From Mycobacterium colombiense (GTDB lineage: Bacteria > Actinomycetota > Actinomycetes > Mycobacteriales > Mycobacteriaceae), in NCBI RefSeq assembly GCF_001953985.1, contig NZ_MBEI01000066.1, forward strand, positions 62,001 through 126,000: a stretch of 64,000 bases of DNA, written 5' to 3'. The notes beneath the pieces were generated by a model that had not been told where the DNA came from, did no database searches, and saw only the letters and a list, made by a program, of their open reading frames with translations. Positions 27,303-35,400 of the stretch are shown piece after piece. Position 1 is the stretch's first letter. Every line of letters starts with the position of its first letter. Both the position numbers and the translations under genes were made by a program.

Positions 27303-27317
27303 ACACTGGTGTTGTGA
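27303..27317. promoter_or_regulatory. Probable SufR operator overlapping the sufR start codon
   Basis: The sequence ACACT-N5-TGTGA (27303-27317) fits the motif I recall for mycobacterial SufR. It includes a perfect ACACTGGTGT palindrome. The GTG start of sufR (27314-27316) lies inside the right half. CACACT at 27302-27307 could serve as the -10, giving a leaderless transcript starting at the GTG. Binding here would let SufR repress its own operon. Confidence 0.65.
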
Positions 27318-28090
27318 AAATCCGAACCAGCCCCGATGGGGTCGCTGACGCCGTTACCGGCGCGGCGGACGTCGGCGCGTCGGTGCCGGATGGTCACACT
27401 CGCCGCGCGATCGTGCGCCTGCTGCTGGAATCCGGATCGATCACCGCCGGCGAGATCGGTGACCGGCTGGGCCTGGCGGCCGCCGGTGTGCGACGCCACC
27501 TCGACGCCCTGATCGAGGCCGGTGACGCAGAGTCCACCGCGGCCGCGGCGTGGCAGCAGGTGGGACGCGGGCGTCCCGCGAAGCGCTACCGGCTGACCGC
27601 GGCCGGCCGGGCCAAGCTCGATCACGCCTACGACGACCTGGCGGCGGCGGCCATGCGGCAACTCCGCGAGATCGGTGGTGAAGAAGCGGTGCAGGCCTTC
27701 GCCCGGCAGCGCATCGACGGCATCCTGGCCGACGTCCCCGCGGCCGACAGCGCGGCGGACACCGACGTCGAGGCGGCGGCCGACCGGATCGCCACCGCGC
27801 TGACCAAGGCCGGCTATGTCACCACCACCACGCAGGTCGGCGGGCCGATCCACGGCGTGCAGATCTGCCAGCACCACTGCCCGGTGTCGCACGTCGCCGA
27901 GGAATTCCCCGAGCTGTGCGACGCCGAACAGCAGGCCATGGCCGAGGTGCTGGGCACCCACGTCCAGCGGTTGGCGACCATCGTCAACGGCGATTGCGCC
28001 TGCACCACGCACGTACCCCTGACTCCGGCATCCAGCCAGGCGCCCAGCCCGCGCCACGACACCACGAGCACCAAAGGAGCGTCTCGATGA
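27314..28090 (+). CDS. sufR: Fe-S cluster-sensing transcriptional regulator SufR
   Basis: Repressor of the SUF Fe-S cluster assembly operon. The 258 residues have an N-terminal winged helix-turn-helix (about 28-105, with GEIGDRLGLAAAGVRRHLDAL) and a C-terminal domain with Cys185, Cys189, Cys202, Cys228 and Cys230. The Cys189-X12-Cys202 spacing fits the cluster-binding pattern of SufR proteins. GTG 27314 is chosen over the TTG at 27275 because the presumed operator and -10 lie immediately upstream of it. First gene of sufRBDCSUT, and its stop overlaps sufB. Confidence 0.93.
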   Translation: MKIRTSPDGVADAVTGAADVGASVPDGHTRRAIVRLLLESGSITAGEIGDRLGLAAAGVRRHLDALIEAGDAESTAAAAWQQVGRGRPAKRYRLTAAGRAKLDHAYDDLAAAAMRQLREIGGEEAVQAFARQRIDGILADVPAADSAADTDVEAAADRIATALTKAGYVTTTTQVGGPIHGVQICQHHCPVSHVAEEFPELCDAEQQAMAEVLGTHVQRLATIVNGDCACTTHVPLTPASSQAPSPRHDTTSTKGASR

Positions 28091-29535
28091 CACTCACACC
28101 CGAGGCCAGCAAGACGGCTACCGCGCCGCTGACCCAGGAAGAGGCGATCGCCTCCCTGGGGCGGTACGGCTACGGCTGGTCGGACTCCGACGTCGCCGGG
28201 GCCAGCGCCCAGCGCGGCCTGTCCGAGGCCGTCGTCCGCGACATCTCGGCGAAGAAGAATGAGCCGGAGTGGATGCTGCAGACCCGGCTGAAGGCGCTGC
28301 GCATCTTCGAGCGCAAGCCGATGCCGAAGTGGGGCTCCAACCTCGGCGGCATCGACTTCGACAACATCAAGTACTTCGTGCGGTCCACCGAGAAGCAGGC
28401 CGCCACTTGGGATGATCTTCCTGAAGACATCCGCAACACCTATGACCGCCTGGGCATCCCGGAGGCCGAGAAGCAGCGCCTGGTCTCCGGCGTCGCGGCC
28501 CAGTACGAATCCGAGGTGGTCTACCACCAGATCCGCGAGGACCTGGAGGCCCAGGGCGTCATTTTCCTGGACACCGACACCGGTCTGCGCGAACACCCGG
28601 AGATCTTCCAGGAGTACTTCGGCACCGTGATCCCGGCCGGGGACAACAAGTTCTCCGCGCTGAACACCGCGGTGTGGAGCGGTGGCTCGTTCATCTACGT
28701 CCCGAAGGGCGTGCACGTCGACATCCCGCTGCAGGCCTACTTCCGGATCAACACCGAGAACATGGGCCAGTTCGAGCGCACGCTGATCATCGCCGACGAG
28801 GGCTCCTACGTGCACTACGTCGAGGGCTGCACCGCTCCGATCTACAAGTCGGATTCGCTGCACTCGGCGGTGGTCGAGATCATCGTGAAACCCAATGCGC
28901 GCGTTCGCTACACGACGATCCAGAACTGGTCGGGCAACGTCTACAACCTGGTCACCAAGCGGGCCCGCGCCGAGGCCGGCGCCACCATGGAGTGGATCGA
29001 CGGCAACATCGGGTCGAAGGTCACCATGAAGTACCCAGCGGTCTGGATGACCGGCGAGCACGCCAAGGGCGAGGTACTCTCGGTCGCCTTCGCCGGCGAG
29101 GACCAGCACCAGGACACCGGCGCGAAGATGCTGCACCTGGCGCCGAACACGTCGAGCAACATCGTGTCCAAGTCAGTGGCGCGCGGCGGCGGCCGCACCT
29201 CCTACCGCGGCCTTGTGCAGGTGAACAAGGGCGCACACGGATCGCGTTCCAGCGTGAAATGTGATGCGCTGCTGGTGGATACGATCAGCCGCAGCGACAC
29301 CTACCCCTACGTCGACATCCGCGAGGACGACGTCACCATGGGCCACGAGGCCACCGTGTCGAAGGTCAGCGAGAACCAGCTGTTCTACCTGATGAGCCGC
29401 GGCCTGACCGAGGACGAGGCGATGGCCATGGTGGTGCGCGGCTTCGTCGAGCCGATCGCCAAAGAGCTGCCGATGGAGTACGCGCTGGAGCTCAACCGGC
29501 TGATCGAGCTGCAGATGGAAGGCGCGGTCGGCTAG
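28087..29535 (+). CDS. sufB: Fe-S cluster assembly protein SufB (intein-free)
   Basis: Scaffold subunit of the SufBCD complex on which Fe-S clusters are assembled. The 482-residue protein runs uninterrupted through the conserved FIYVPKGV, YVHYVEGCTAP (Cys248) and GRTSYRGLV regions to the C-terminal MVVRGFVEPI. M. tuberculosis SufB is about 846 residues because of an intein; none is present here, so no splicing is needed. The ATG at 28087 overlaps the sufR stop (ATGA), and the TAG shares its last base with the sufD GTG. Confidence 0.97.
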   Translation: MTLTPEASKTATAPLTQEEAIASLGRYGYGWSDSDVAGASAQRGLSEAVVRDISAKKNEPEWMLQTRLKALRIFERKPMPKWGSNLGGIDFDNIKYFVRSTEKQAATWDDLPEDIRNTYDRLGIPEAEKQRLVSGVAAQYESEVVYHQIREDLEAQGVIFLDTDTGLREHPEIFQEYFGTVIPAGDNKFSALNTAVWSGGSFIYVPKGVHVDIPLQAYFRINTENMGQFERTLIIADEGSYVHYVEGCTAPIYKSDSLHSAVVEIIVKPNARVRYTTIQNWSGNVYNLVTKRARAEAGATMEWIDGNIGSKVTMKYPAVWMTGEHAKGEVLSVAFAGEDQHQDTGAKMLHLAPNTSSNIVSKSVARGGGRTSYRGLVQVNKGAHGSRSSVKCDALLVDTISRSDTYPYVDIREDDVTMGHEATVSKVSENQLFYLMSRGLTEDEAMAMVVRGFVEPIAKELPMEYALELNRLIELQMEGAVG

Positions 29536-30728
29536 TGACGAACCTGACTGAAGCGGTTGAGGGTTCGGCCCTGACCGCGGCCAACAAGGGCGAGGTCTTC
29601 TCCTCGTTCGATGTGGACGCGTTCGAGGTTCCGCACGGCCGCGACGAGATCTGGCGGTTCACCCCGCTGCGCCGGCTGCGTGGCCTGCACGACGGGTCGG
29701 CGCGCGCCACCGGCAAGGCCGCGATCAGCGTCAGTGAGCAGCCCGGCCTGCGGGTCGAGACCGTCTCGCGTGGCGACGAGCGCCTCGGCCAGGGCGGCGT
29801 GCCGACCGACCGTGTTGCCGCGCAAGCGTTTTCGTCGTTCAACTCCGCGACCCTGATCACCGTCGAGCGTGACACCCACATCGCCGAGCCGATCGGTGTC
29901 ACCGTCACCGGCCCCGGCGAGGGCGCGGTGGCCTACGGGCACCTGCAGATCAGGGTCTCCGAGCTCGCCGAGGCCGTCGTCGTCATCGACCACCGGGGCA
30001 GCGGAACTCTGGCCGACAACGTCGAATTCGTCGTCGACGACGCCGCCCGGCTCACCGTGGTGTGGCTGGCCGACTGGGCCGACGACGCCGTGCACGTCAG
30101 CATGCAGCACGCCAGGCTGGGCAAGGACGCGGTGCTGCGCCACGTCGCGGTCACGCTCGGTGGCGAGGTGGTCCGGCTGACGGCCAACGTGCGGTACCTG
30201 GGCCCCGGCGGCGACGCCGAGCTGCTCGGCCTGTACTTCGCCGACGACGGCCAGCACCTGGAGTCGCGGCTGCTGGTGGATCACGCCCAGCCCGACTGCA
30301 AGTCGAACGTGCTGTACAAGGGTGCGCTGCAAGGCGATCCGGACTCCGCGCTGCCCGACGCGCACACGGTCTGGATCGGCGACGTGCTGATCCGCGCCGA
30401 CGCCACCGGCACCGACACCTTCGAGGTGAACCGCAACCTGGTGCTCACCGACGGGGCACGCGCCGACTCGGTGCCCAACCTCGAGATCGAGACGGGCGAG
30501 ATCGTCGGCGCCGGACACGCCAGCGCCACCGGGCGTTTCGACGACGAGCAACTGTTCTACCTACGCTCCCGCGGCATTCCCGAGGAGCAGGCACGCCGCC
30601 TGGTCATCCGCGGCTTCTTCGCCGAAATCATCTCCAAGATCGCGGTGCCCGAGATACGGGAACGCCTCACCGCAGCCATCGAACACGAATTGGCCTTAAC
30701 GGAAAAGACGGAAACAACAGCCTCATGA
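29535..30728 (+). CDS. sufD: Fe-S cluster assembly protein SufD
   Basis: Partner of SufB and SufC in the SufBC2D scaffold complex. The 397 residues form the right-handed beta-helix repeat region typical of SufD and end in the conserved helical LFYLRSRGIPEEQARRLVI and FFAEI segments shared with SufB. The GTG start at 29535 overlaps the sufB stop by one base, and the stop overlaps the sufC ATG by four. Confidence 0.95.
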   Translation: MTNLTEAVEGSALTAANKGEVFSSFDVDAFEVPHGRDEIWRFTPLRRLRGLHDGSARATGKAAISVSEQPGLRVETVSRGDERLGQGGVPTDRVAAQAFSSFNSATLITVERDTHIAEPIGVTVTGPGEGAVAYGHLQIRVSELAEAVVVIDHRGSGTLADNVEFVVDDAARLTVVWLADWADDAVHVSMQHARLGKDAVLRHVAVTLGGEVVRLTANVRYLGPGGDAELLGLYFADDGQHLESRLLVDHAQPDCKSNVLYKGALQGDPDSALPDAHTVWIGDVLIRADATGTDTFEVNRNLVLTDGARADSVPNLEIETGEIVGAGHASATGRFDDEQLFYLRSRGIPEEQARRLVIRGFFAEIISKIAVPEIRERLTAAIEHELALTEKTETTAS

Positions 30729-31510
30729 CCACTCTGGAAATCAAAGATCTGCACGTCAGCGTCGTCAACCCGAACGCCGCCGAGTCCGAGCGGGAGATCC
30801 CCATCCTCAACGGCGTCGACCTGACGGTGAAATCCGGTGAGACACATGCCTTGATGGGTCCCAACGGGTCGGGCAAGTCGACGCTGTCCTACGCCATCGC
30901 CGGTCACCCCAAGTACACCGTGACCTCCGGCTCCATCACGCTGGACGGCCAGGACGTGCTCGCGATGAGCATCGACGAGCGCGCGCGGGCCGGAATCTTC
31001 TTGGCCATGCAGTATCCCGTCGAGGTGCCCGGCGTCTCGGTGTCGAACTTCCTGCGCTCGGCGGCGACCTCCGTGCGCGGCGAGGCCCCGAAGCTGCGCC
31101 ACTGGGTCAAAGAGGTCAAGACGGCCATGGGCTCGCTGGAGATCGACCCGGCGTTCGCCGAGCGCAGCGTCAACGAGGGTTTCTCCGGCGGTGAGAAGAA
31201 GCGCCACGAGATCCTGCAACTGGAACTGCTCAAGCCCAAGATCGCCATTCTCGACGAGACCGACTCCGGCCTCGACGTCGACGCGCTGCGGGTGGTCAGC
31301 GAGGGCGTCAACCGCTATGCCGAGACCGAGCACGGCGGCATCCTGCTGATCACGCACTACACCCGCATCCTGCGCTACATCCGCCCCGAATACGTGCACG
31401 TGTTCGTCGGCGGCCGGATCGCCGAATCCGGCGGTCCTGAACTGGCCGACGAACTCGAGCAGAACGGCTACGTCCGCTTCACCACCCAAGCGGCGGCAAC
31501 CGGGGCCTGA
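30725..31510 (+). CDS. sufC: Fe-S cluster assembly ATPase SufC
   Basis: ABC-type ATPase that powers the SufBCD complex in the cytoplasm. The 261 residues have Walker A MGPNGSGKSTL (Lys51), the signature FSGGEKKRHEILQ, Walker B KIAILDETDSGLD and the H-loop in LLITHYTRIL. The Asp-Ser in place of the usual Pro-Thr (DETDSGLD) is a SufC hallmark. ATG 30725 overlaps the sufD stop. Confidence 0.97.
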   Translation: MTTLEIKDLHVSVVNPNAAESEREIPILNGVDLTVKSGETHALMGPNGSGKSTLSYAIAGHPKYTVTSGSITLDGQDVLAMSIDERARAGIFLAMQYPVEVPGVSVSNFLRSAATSVRGEAPKLRHWVKEVKTAMGSLEIDPAFAERSVNEGFSGGEKKRHEILQLELLKPKIAILDETDSGLDVDALRVVSEGVNRYAETEHGGILLITHYTRILRYIRPEYVHVFVGGRIAESGGPELADELEQNGYVRFTTQAAATGA

Positions 31511-31511
31511 C

Positions 31512-32771
31512 ATGGCGACACCTTCGGCGGTCTCACCCCTGGATGTCGCGGCCATCCGCGCCGATTTCCCCATCCTCAAGCGCGTCATGCGCAGCGGAAA
31601 TCCGTTGGCGTACCTGGATTCCGGCGCGACGTCACAGCGGCCGCTGCAGGTGCTCGACGCCGAGCGGGAATTTCTGCTGACGTCCAACGGCGCCGTGCAC
31701 CGCGGTGCGCACCAGCTGATGGAGGAGGCCACCGACGCCTACGAGCAGGGCCGCGCCGACGTCGCGGCGTTCGTGGGCGCGGACACCGACGAGCTGGTGT
31801 TCACCAAGAACGCCACCGAGGCGCTCAACCTAGTGTCATATGTGCTGGGGGACAAGCGTTTCGGCCGTGCCGTGGGACCCGGCGACGTCATCGTCACCAC
31901 CGAGCTCGAGCACCACGCCAACCTGGTTCCCTGGCAGGAACTCGCCCGGCGCACCGGTGCGACCCTGCGCTGGTACGGCGTCACCGACGACGGCCGCATC
32001 GACCTCGACTCGCTGGAGCTCGACGAACGCGTCAAAGTCATCGCCTTCACCCATCATTCGAACGTCACCGGCGCGGTGGCTCCGGTGGCCGAGCTGGTCA
32101 GCCGCGCCCGGGCCGTGAGCGCGCTCACCGTGCTCGACGCCTGCCAGTCGGTGCCGCACCAGCCCGTCGACTTCCACGCCCTTGACGTGGACTTCGCCGC
32201 GTTCTCGGGGCATAAGATGCTGGGCCCCAACGGCATCGGCGTCCTCTATGGGCGGCGCGAGGTGCTGTCGGCGCTGCCGCCGTTCTTGACCGGCGGCTCG
32301 ATGATCGAGTCGGTGACCATGGAAGCGTCCACCTATGCGGCGGTGCCGCAGCGATTCGAGGCCGGCACCCCGATGACGTCGCAGGTGGTCGGATTGGGCG
32401 CGGCCACCCGCTATCTCGGCGCCCTCGGCATGGAAGCCGTGGAGGCCCACGAGCACCAGCTGGTCGCCGCGGCCATCGACGGCCTGTCCGGCATCGACGC
32501 CGTGCGCATCGTCGGGCCCGTGTCCATGGAGAACCGCGCCTCGCCGGTGTCTTTCGTCGTCGACGGCGTGCACGCCCACGACGTCGGGCAGGTGCTCGAC
32601 GACGAGGGCGTCGCGGTTCGGGTGGGACACCACTGCGCCATGCCGCTGCATCGCCGGTTCGGTCTCGCGGCCACAGCTCGGGCGTCCTTCGGGGTGTACA
32701 ACACCGCCGAGGAGGTCGAGCGTTTGGTGGCCGGTGTGCGCCGTGCTCTGGATTTCTTTGGGAGAGGCTGA
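31512..32771 (+). CDS. sufS: SufS-type cysteine desulfurase
   Basis: PLP enzyme that removes sulfur from cysteine for Fe-S cluster assembly. The 419 residues have the PLP-binding Lys235 in FSGHKMLGPNGIG, His in ELEHHANLVPW, and the catalytic Cys375 in VRVGHHCAMPLHRRF, the short-loop type found in group II enzymes. It begins one base after sufC and its stop overlaps the region where sufU begins. Confidence 0.97.
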   Translation: MATPSAVSPLDVAAIRADFPILKRVMRSGNPLAYLDSGATSQRPLQVLDAEREFLLTSNGAVHRGAHQLMEEATDAYEQGRADVAAFVGADTDELVFTKNATEALNLVSYVLGDKRFGRAVGPGDVIVTTELEHHANLVPWQELARRTGATLRWYGVTDDGRIDLDSLELDERVKVIAFTHHSNVTGAVAPVAELVSRARAVSALTVLDACQSVPHQPVDFHALDVDFAAFSGHKMLGPNGIGVLYGRREVLSALPPFLTGGSMIESVTMEASTYAAVPQRFEAGTPMTSQVVGLGAATRYLGALGMEAVEAHEHQLVAAAIDGLSGIDAVRIVGPVSMENRASPVSFVVDGVHAHDVGQVLDDEGVAVRVGHHCAMPLHRRFGLAATARASFGVYNTAEEVERLVAGVRRALDFFGRG

Positions 32772-32773
32772 CA

Positions 32774-33268
32774 TTGCGTCTCGAGCAGATGTATCAGGAC
32801 GTGATCCTGGATCACTACAAGCACCCACAGCACCGGGGGCTGCGGGAGCCGTTCGGCGCCGAGGTGTTTCACGTCAACCCGGTCTGCGGTGACGAGGTCA
32901 CCCTGCGGGTGGCGCTGTCCGAGGACGGCGAGACCGTCGCCGACGTGTCCTATGACGGGCAGGGCTGCTCCATCAGCCAGGCCGCGACCTCGGTGCTCAC
33001 CCAACAGGTGATCGGTCAAAGCGTCGGCGAGGCGCTCAAGACCATCACCGCGTTCACCGAGATGGTGTCCTCGCGGGGCACCATCGAGGGCGACGAGGAC
33101 GTGCTGGGCGACGGGATCGCGTTCGCCGGGGTGGCCAAATACCCGGCGCGGGTGAAATGCGCGCTATTGGGCTGGATGGCGTTCAAAGATGCTCTGGCCA
33201 AAGCTTGTTCGGACCAGGAAGCAGACTTCGAGGAGGTCACACATGAGCGAAACCACCGCGCAGGGTGA
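32774..33268 (+). CDS. sufU: SufU-type zinc-dependent sulfurtransferase
   Basis: Accepts sulfur from SufS. The 164 residues contain the three Cys and one Asp that bind zinc in SufU: VCGDEV, GQGCSIS and VKCALLGW. The TTG at 32774 is the first usual start; a CTG at 32768, overlapping the sufS stop (CTGA), aligns with the GTG start I recall for M. tuberculosis Rv1465. An in-frame ATG at 32789 would remove five residues. The 3' end overlaps the next gene by 26 bases. Confidence 0.93.
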   Translation: MRLEQMYQDVILDHYKHPQHRGLREPFGAEVFHVNPVCGDEVTLRVALSEDGETVADVSYDGQGCSISQAATSVLTQQVIGQSVGEALKTITAFTEMVSSRGTIEGDEDVLGDGIAFAGVAKYPARVKCALLGWMAFKDALAKACSDQEADFEEVTHERNHRAG

Positions 33269-33590
33269 GGAATTCCTTGCCGACCTGGAGGAGGCAATGC
33301 GCGACGTCGTCGACCCCGAACTCGGCATCAACGTCGTCGATCTGGGACTCGTCTACGGGCTGAACGTCGAAGACGGCGACGACGGAACGGTCGCCCTGAT
33401 CGACATGACGCTGACGTCGGCGGCCTGCCCGCTGACCGACGTCATCGAAGACCAGTCCCGCAGCGCGCTGGTGGGCGCCGGTCTGGTCGACGACCTGCGG
33501 ATCAACTGGGTGTGGAACCCGCCCTGGGGTCCTGACAAGATCACCGAGGAAGGCCGCGAGCAGCTGCGCGCCCTCGGCTTCACCGTCTGA
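33243..33590 (+). CDS. sufT: MIP18/DUF59 family protein, probable SufT
   Basis: Small protein that helps Fe-S cluster maturation. The 115 residues have the DUF59 signature (MRDVVDPELGINVVDLGLVY), the SAACPLTD motif with its conserved Cys, and a C-terminal WNPPWGPDKITEEGR stretch. It starts inside the end of sufU and is the last gene of sufRBDCSUT (Rv1466 by position). Confidence 0.93.
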   Translation: MSETTAQGEEFLADLEEAMRDVVDPELGINVVDLGLVYGLNVEDGDDGTVALIDMTLTSAACPLTDVIEDQSRSALVGAGLVDDLRINWVWNPPWGPDKITEEGREQLRALGFTV

Positions 33591-33607
33591 GTCCGGCTTT
33601 TCCTACG

Positions 33608-33624
33608 CCGCAGCGCCACTGCGG
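33608..33624. terminator. Short hairpin after the suf operon
   Basis: CCGCAG pairs with CTGCGG over a five-base loop, between the convergent stops of sufT (33590) and the DUF5666 gene (33638). It is a plausible bidirectional terminator, but the stem is only six base pairs. Confidence 0.4.
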
Positions 33625-33637
33625 TGTTCCGCGTCCC

Positions 33638-34426
33638 CTAGAGGTGGATGTGCGGGAGGTGGGGCAGGTGTAGGTGGTGGTGCGGGCGCCCCATGGGCGG
33701 GCACGTCTCCACACTGATCATCTGCGCGTGCAGGGCGCCGCCGTCTTGACTCCCTTGGGCCCCAATGCATTTACCGTTCGTGATCGCCTCGGTGTCCGAC
33801 GGCGTCTGCCGCTGGTATGTGGTCGAGTCGGCGACGGTCACATTGGTGGCGGCGCCCGGTCCGCCGGGCCCCAGACCGTTGACGGCGATCGTGTTGCCCG
33901 TCACCGAGGCCACCGTGCCGTAGAAGCCGGCCGGCGGCGGGCATTTGCCGTCCGCGGACTGGGTGACCGTCACGGCCTGCGCGGTGATCGGGCCCGGAGC
34001 CGGCCCGCCCGGCGCTGGAGCCCCTTGGGGCGGCGAGCTCTGCGGGGTGGCTTTGACGTTCACGCAACTGCCGGGCGTCACATCGGTCAGCTTCGCCGGG
34101 GTGACGTCCATGACTATGGTCTGCGGTGAGTAGTCCACCGTCGCCGAGCCGGATCGCGTCCGGAGCGCAATCGTGCCATTCGAATTCGACTGCACCATGC
34201 CCTCGACATAATCCTTGCCGACCGGAGGTGGCGGGGGCGCCGGCGGCGGCGCGGCGCTGGGCGCCGCACTCGGTGGCACCGCCGTGACGGCCGGCGGGGC
34301 GCTGCTGGTCGACGACTCGTGTGAGGAGCCGCACATGGCGACGCACAGCGCGACGAAGGCAACAATGACGCCGAGCGCGATCTGTGTCCGCCGGGTCTTC
34401 AACGATAAGGCAGGCACAGAACTCAT
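33638..34426 (-). CDS. Exported DUF5666-type protein with His-rich tail
   Basis: The 262 residues start with a membrane anchor or signal sequence (about residues 15-33) and a Pro/Ala/Ser-rich linker (about 40-70). Two repeats of a small beta domain follow, each with a DVTPGSCVNVK-like or GTVASVTGNTIAVNG-like motif as in DUF5666 proteins. The protein ends in a metal-binding-looking tail, GRPHHHLHLPHLPHIHL. A possible lipobox-like Cys (VAMCGSS) lies near residue 32. It is a paralogue of the next gene. The function is unknown; an extracytoplasmic site is likely. Confidence 0.8.
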   Translation of the reverse strand: MSSVPALSLKTRRTQIALGVIVAFVALCVAMCGSSHESSTSSAPPAVTAVPPSAAPSAAPPPAPPPPPVGKDYVEGMVQSNSNGTIALRTRSGSATVDYSPQTIVMDVTPAKLTDVTPGSCVNVKATPQSSPPQGAPAPGGPAPGPITAQAVTVTQSADGKCPPPAGFYGTVASVTGNTIAVNGLGPGGPGAATNVTVADSTTYQRQTPSDTEAITNGKCIGAQGSQDGGALHAQMISVETCPPMGRPHHHLHLPHLPHIHL

Positions 34427-34548
34427 CTCCGATCAACCGCTTCGCCGCCCTAAGCAATTACCCCCGCCGGGCCCGGTTCTCACGCCGCGCCCGGCGAGAG
34501 TGACGGCAATCTCAGTCAGCCCGGGCCGGGGTCACCCAGCCTGCCGGG

Positions 34549-35322
34549 CTACTTGGGCTTGCCGCATTTGCCGTCGACGGCCTGTCGCAACTTGATGCTC
34601 GTCGCTTGCAGCGCGCCGCCGCTGTCCTGAGTCCCGCGCGCGGACAGGCATTTACCCGGCGTGATCGCGTCGGTGTTCGCGGACGACTGCTTGCTGTACT
34701 TGGTCTTGTCGTCGACCGTCACCGTCGTTTGCTTTGTGTTGCCGCTGGGATCGGTGTTGGTCAAATTGATGGTGTTGCCCGACACCGAGGCCACCGAGCC
34801 ACGGACCCAGGCCGGCTTCGCGGGCGCCTGCGACGGCGGGAGGGACGGCGGCGTGGTGGTCGAAGCGCCGGGCGCGGTCTGCGGAGGCTTCGGGCACGCG
34901 CCGTTCACGGACTCGCTGATCTTCACCGACGCGGCGGTGACCGGCTGGCCGGGCGCCGATCCCTCCGTCGGCTTCACGCTGACGCAGCTGCCCGGGGTGA
35001 CATCCGGAAGCCCGGCCGGCACGGCTTCGGTGATCTTGGTGGTCGAGGTGAAGTTGACCGATGCGGTCCCGTTGTCCTCCTTGGTGACCTGGATGGAGTT
35101 GCCGGCCACCGAGGCGATCAGACCGCTGACCCGCGCTTCGGCGTTAGGCGGGGACGAGGTGGCCGTCGACGTGACGGTGGACGTTGACGTCGACGTGGAG
35201 GTCGACGTGGAACTGGATTTGTTCGAAGAGCCGCAGGCGGACAGGGACAATGCGGTGGCTCCAGCGACGGCGAAGACCGCGAAGCGAGTGAGCCGGGGCA
35301 CTTGACAGCTGGCAGACATCAA
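34549..35322 (-). CDS. Probable DUF5666-type lipoprotein
   Basis: The 257 residues begin with a signal peptide ending in the lipobox LSLSAC (Cys near residue 30). A Ser/Thr repeat linker (about 35-57) and two copies of the DUF5666-like beta module follow (VSGLIASVAGNSIQVTK, DVTPGSCVSVKPTEG, VRGSVASVSGNTINLTN). It shares this order with the gene at 33638-34426, so the pair probably arose by tandem duplication. An ATG at 35319 is an equal start candidate. No enzymatic motif is seen. Likely anchored on the outer face of the cytoplasmic membrane. Confidence 0.8.
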   Translation of the reverse strand: MMSASCQVPRLTRFAVFAVAGATALSLSACGSSNKSSSTSTSTSTSTSTVTSTATSSPPNAEARVSGLIASVAGNSIQVTKEDNGTASVNFTSTTKITEAVPAGLPDVTPGSCVSVKPTEGSAPGQPVTAASVKISESVNGACPKPPQTAPGASTTTPPSLPPSQAPAKPAWVRGSVASVSGNTINLTNTDPSGNTKQTTVTVDDKTKYSKQSSANTDAITPGKCLSARGTQDSGGALQATSIKLRQAVDGKCGKPK

Positions 35323-35400
35323 CGTTTCTCCATTCGTCGGTTAGAGCCAACGCCATGGTTTACCCGTTTAAACTGTGCTTAAGCTGTGTATCCGCCGCGC

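Noticed and set aside
34449..34548. Possible small gene between the two DUF5666 genes
   Set aside because: No open frame with a plausible start and ribosome site was found in the roughly 120-base gap.
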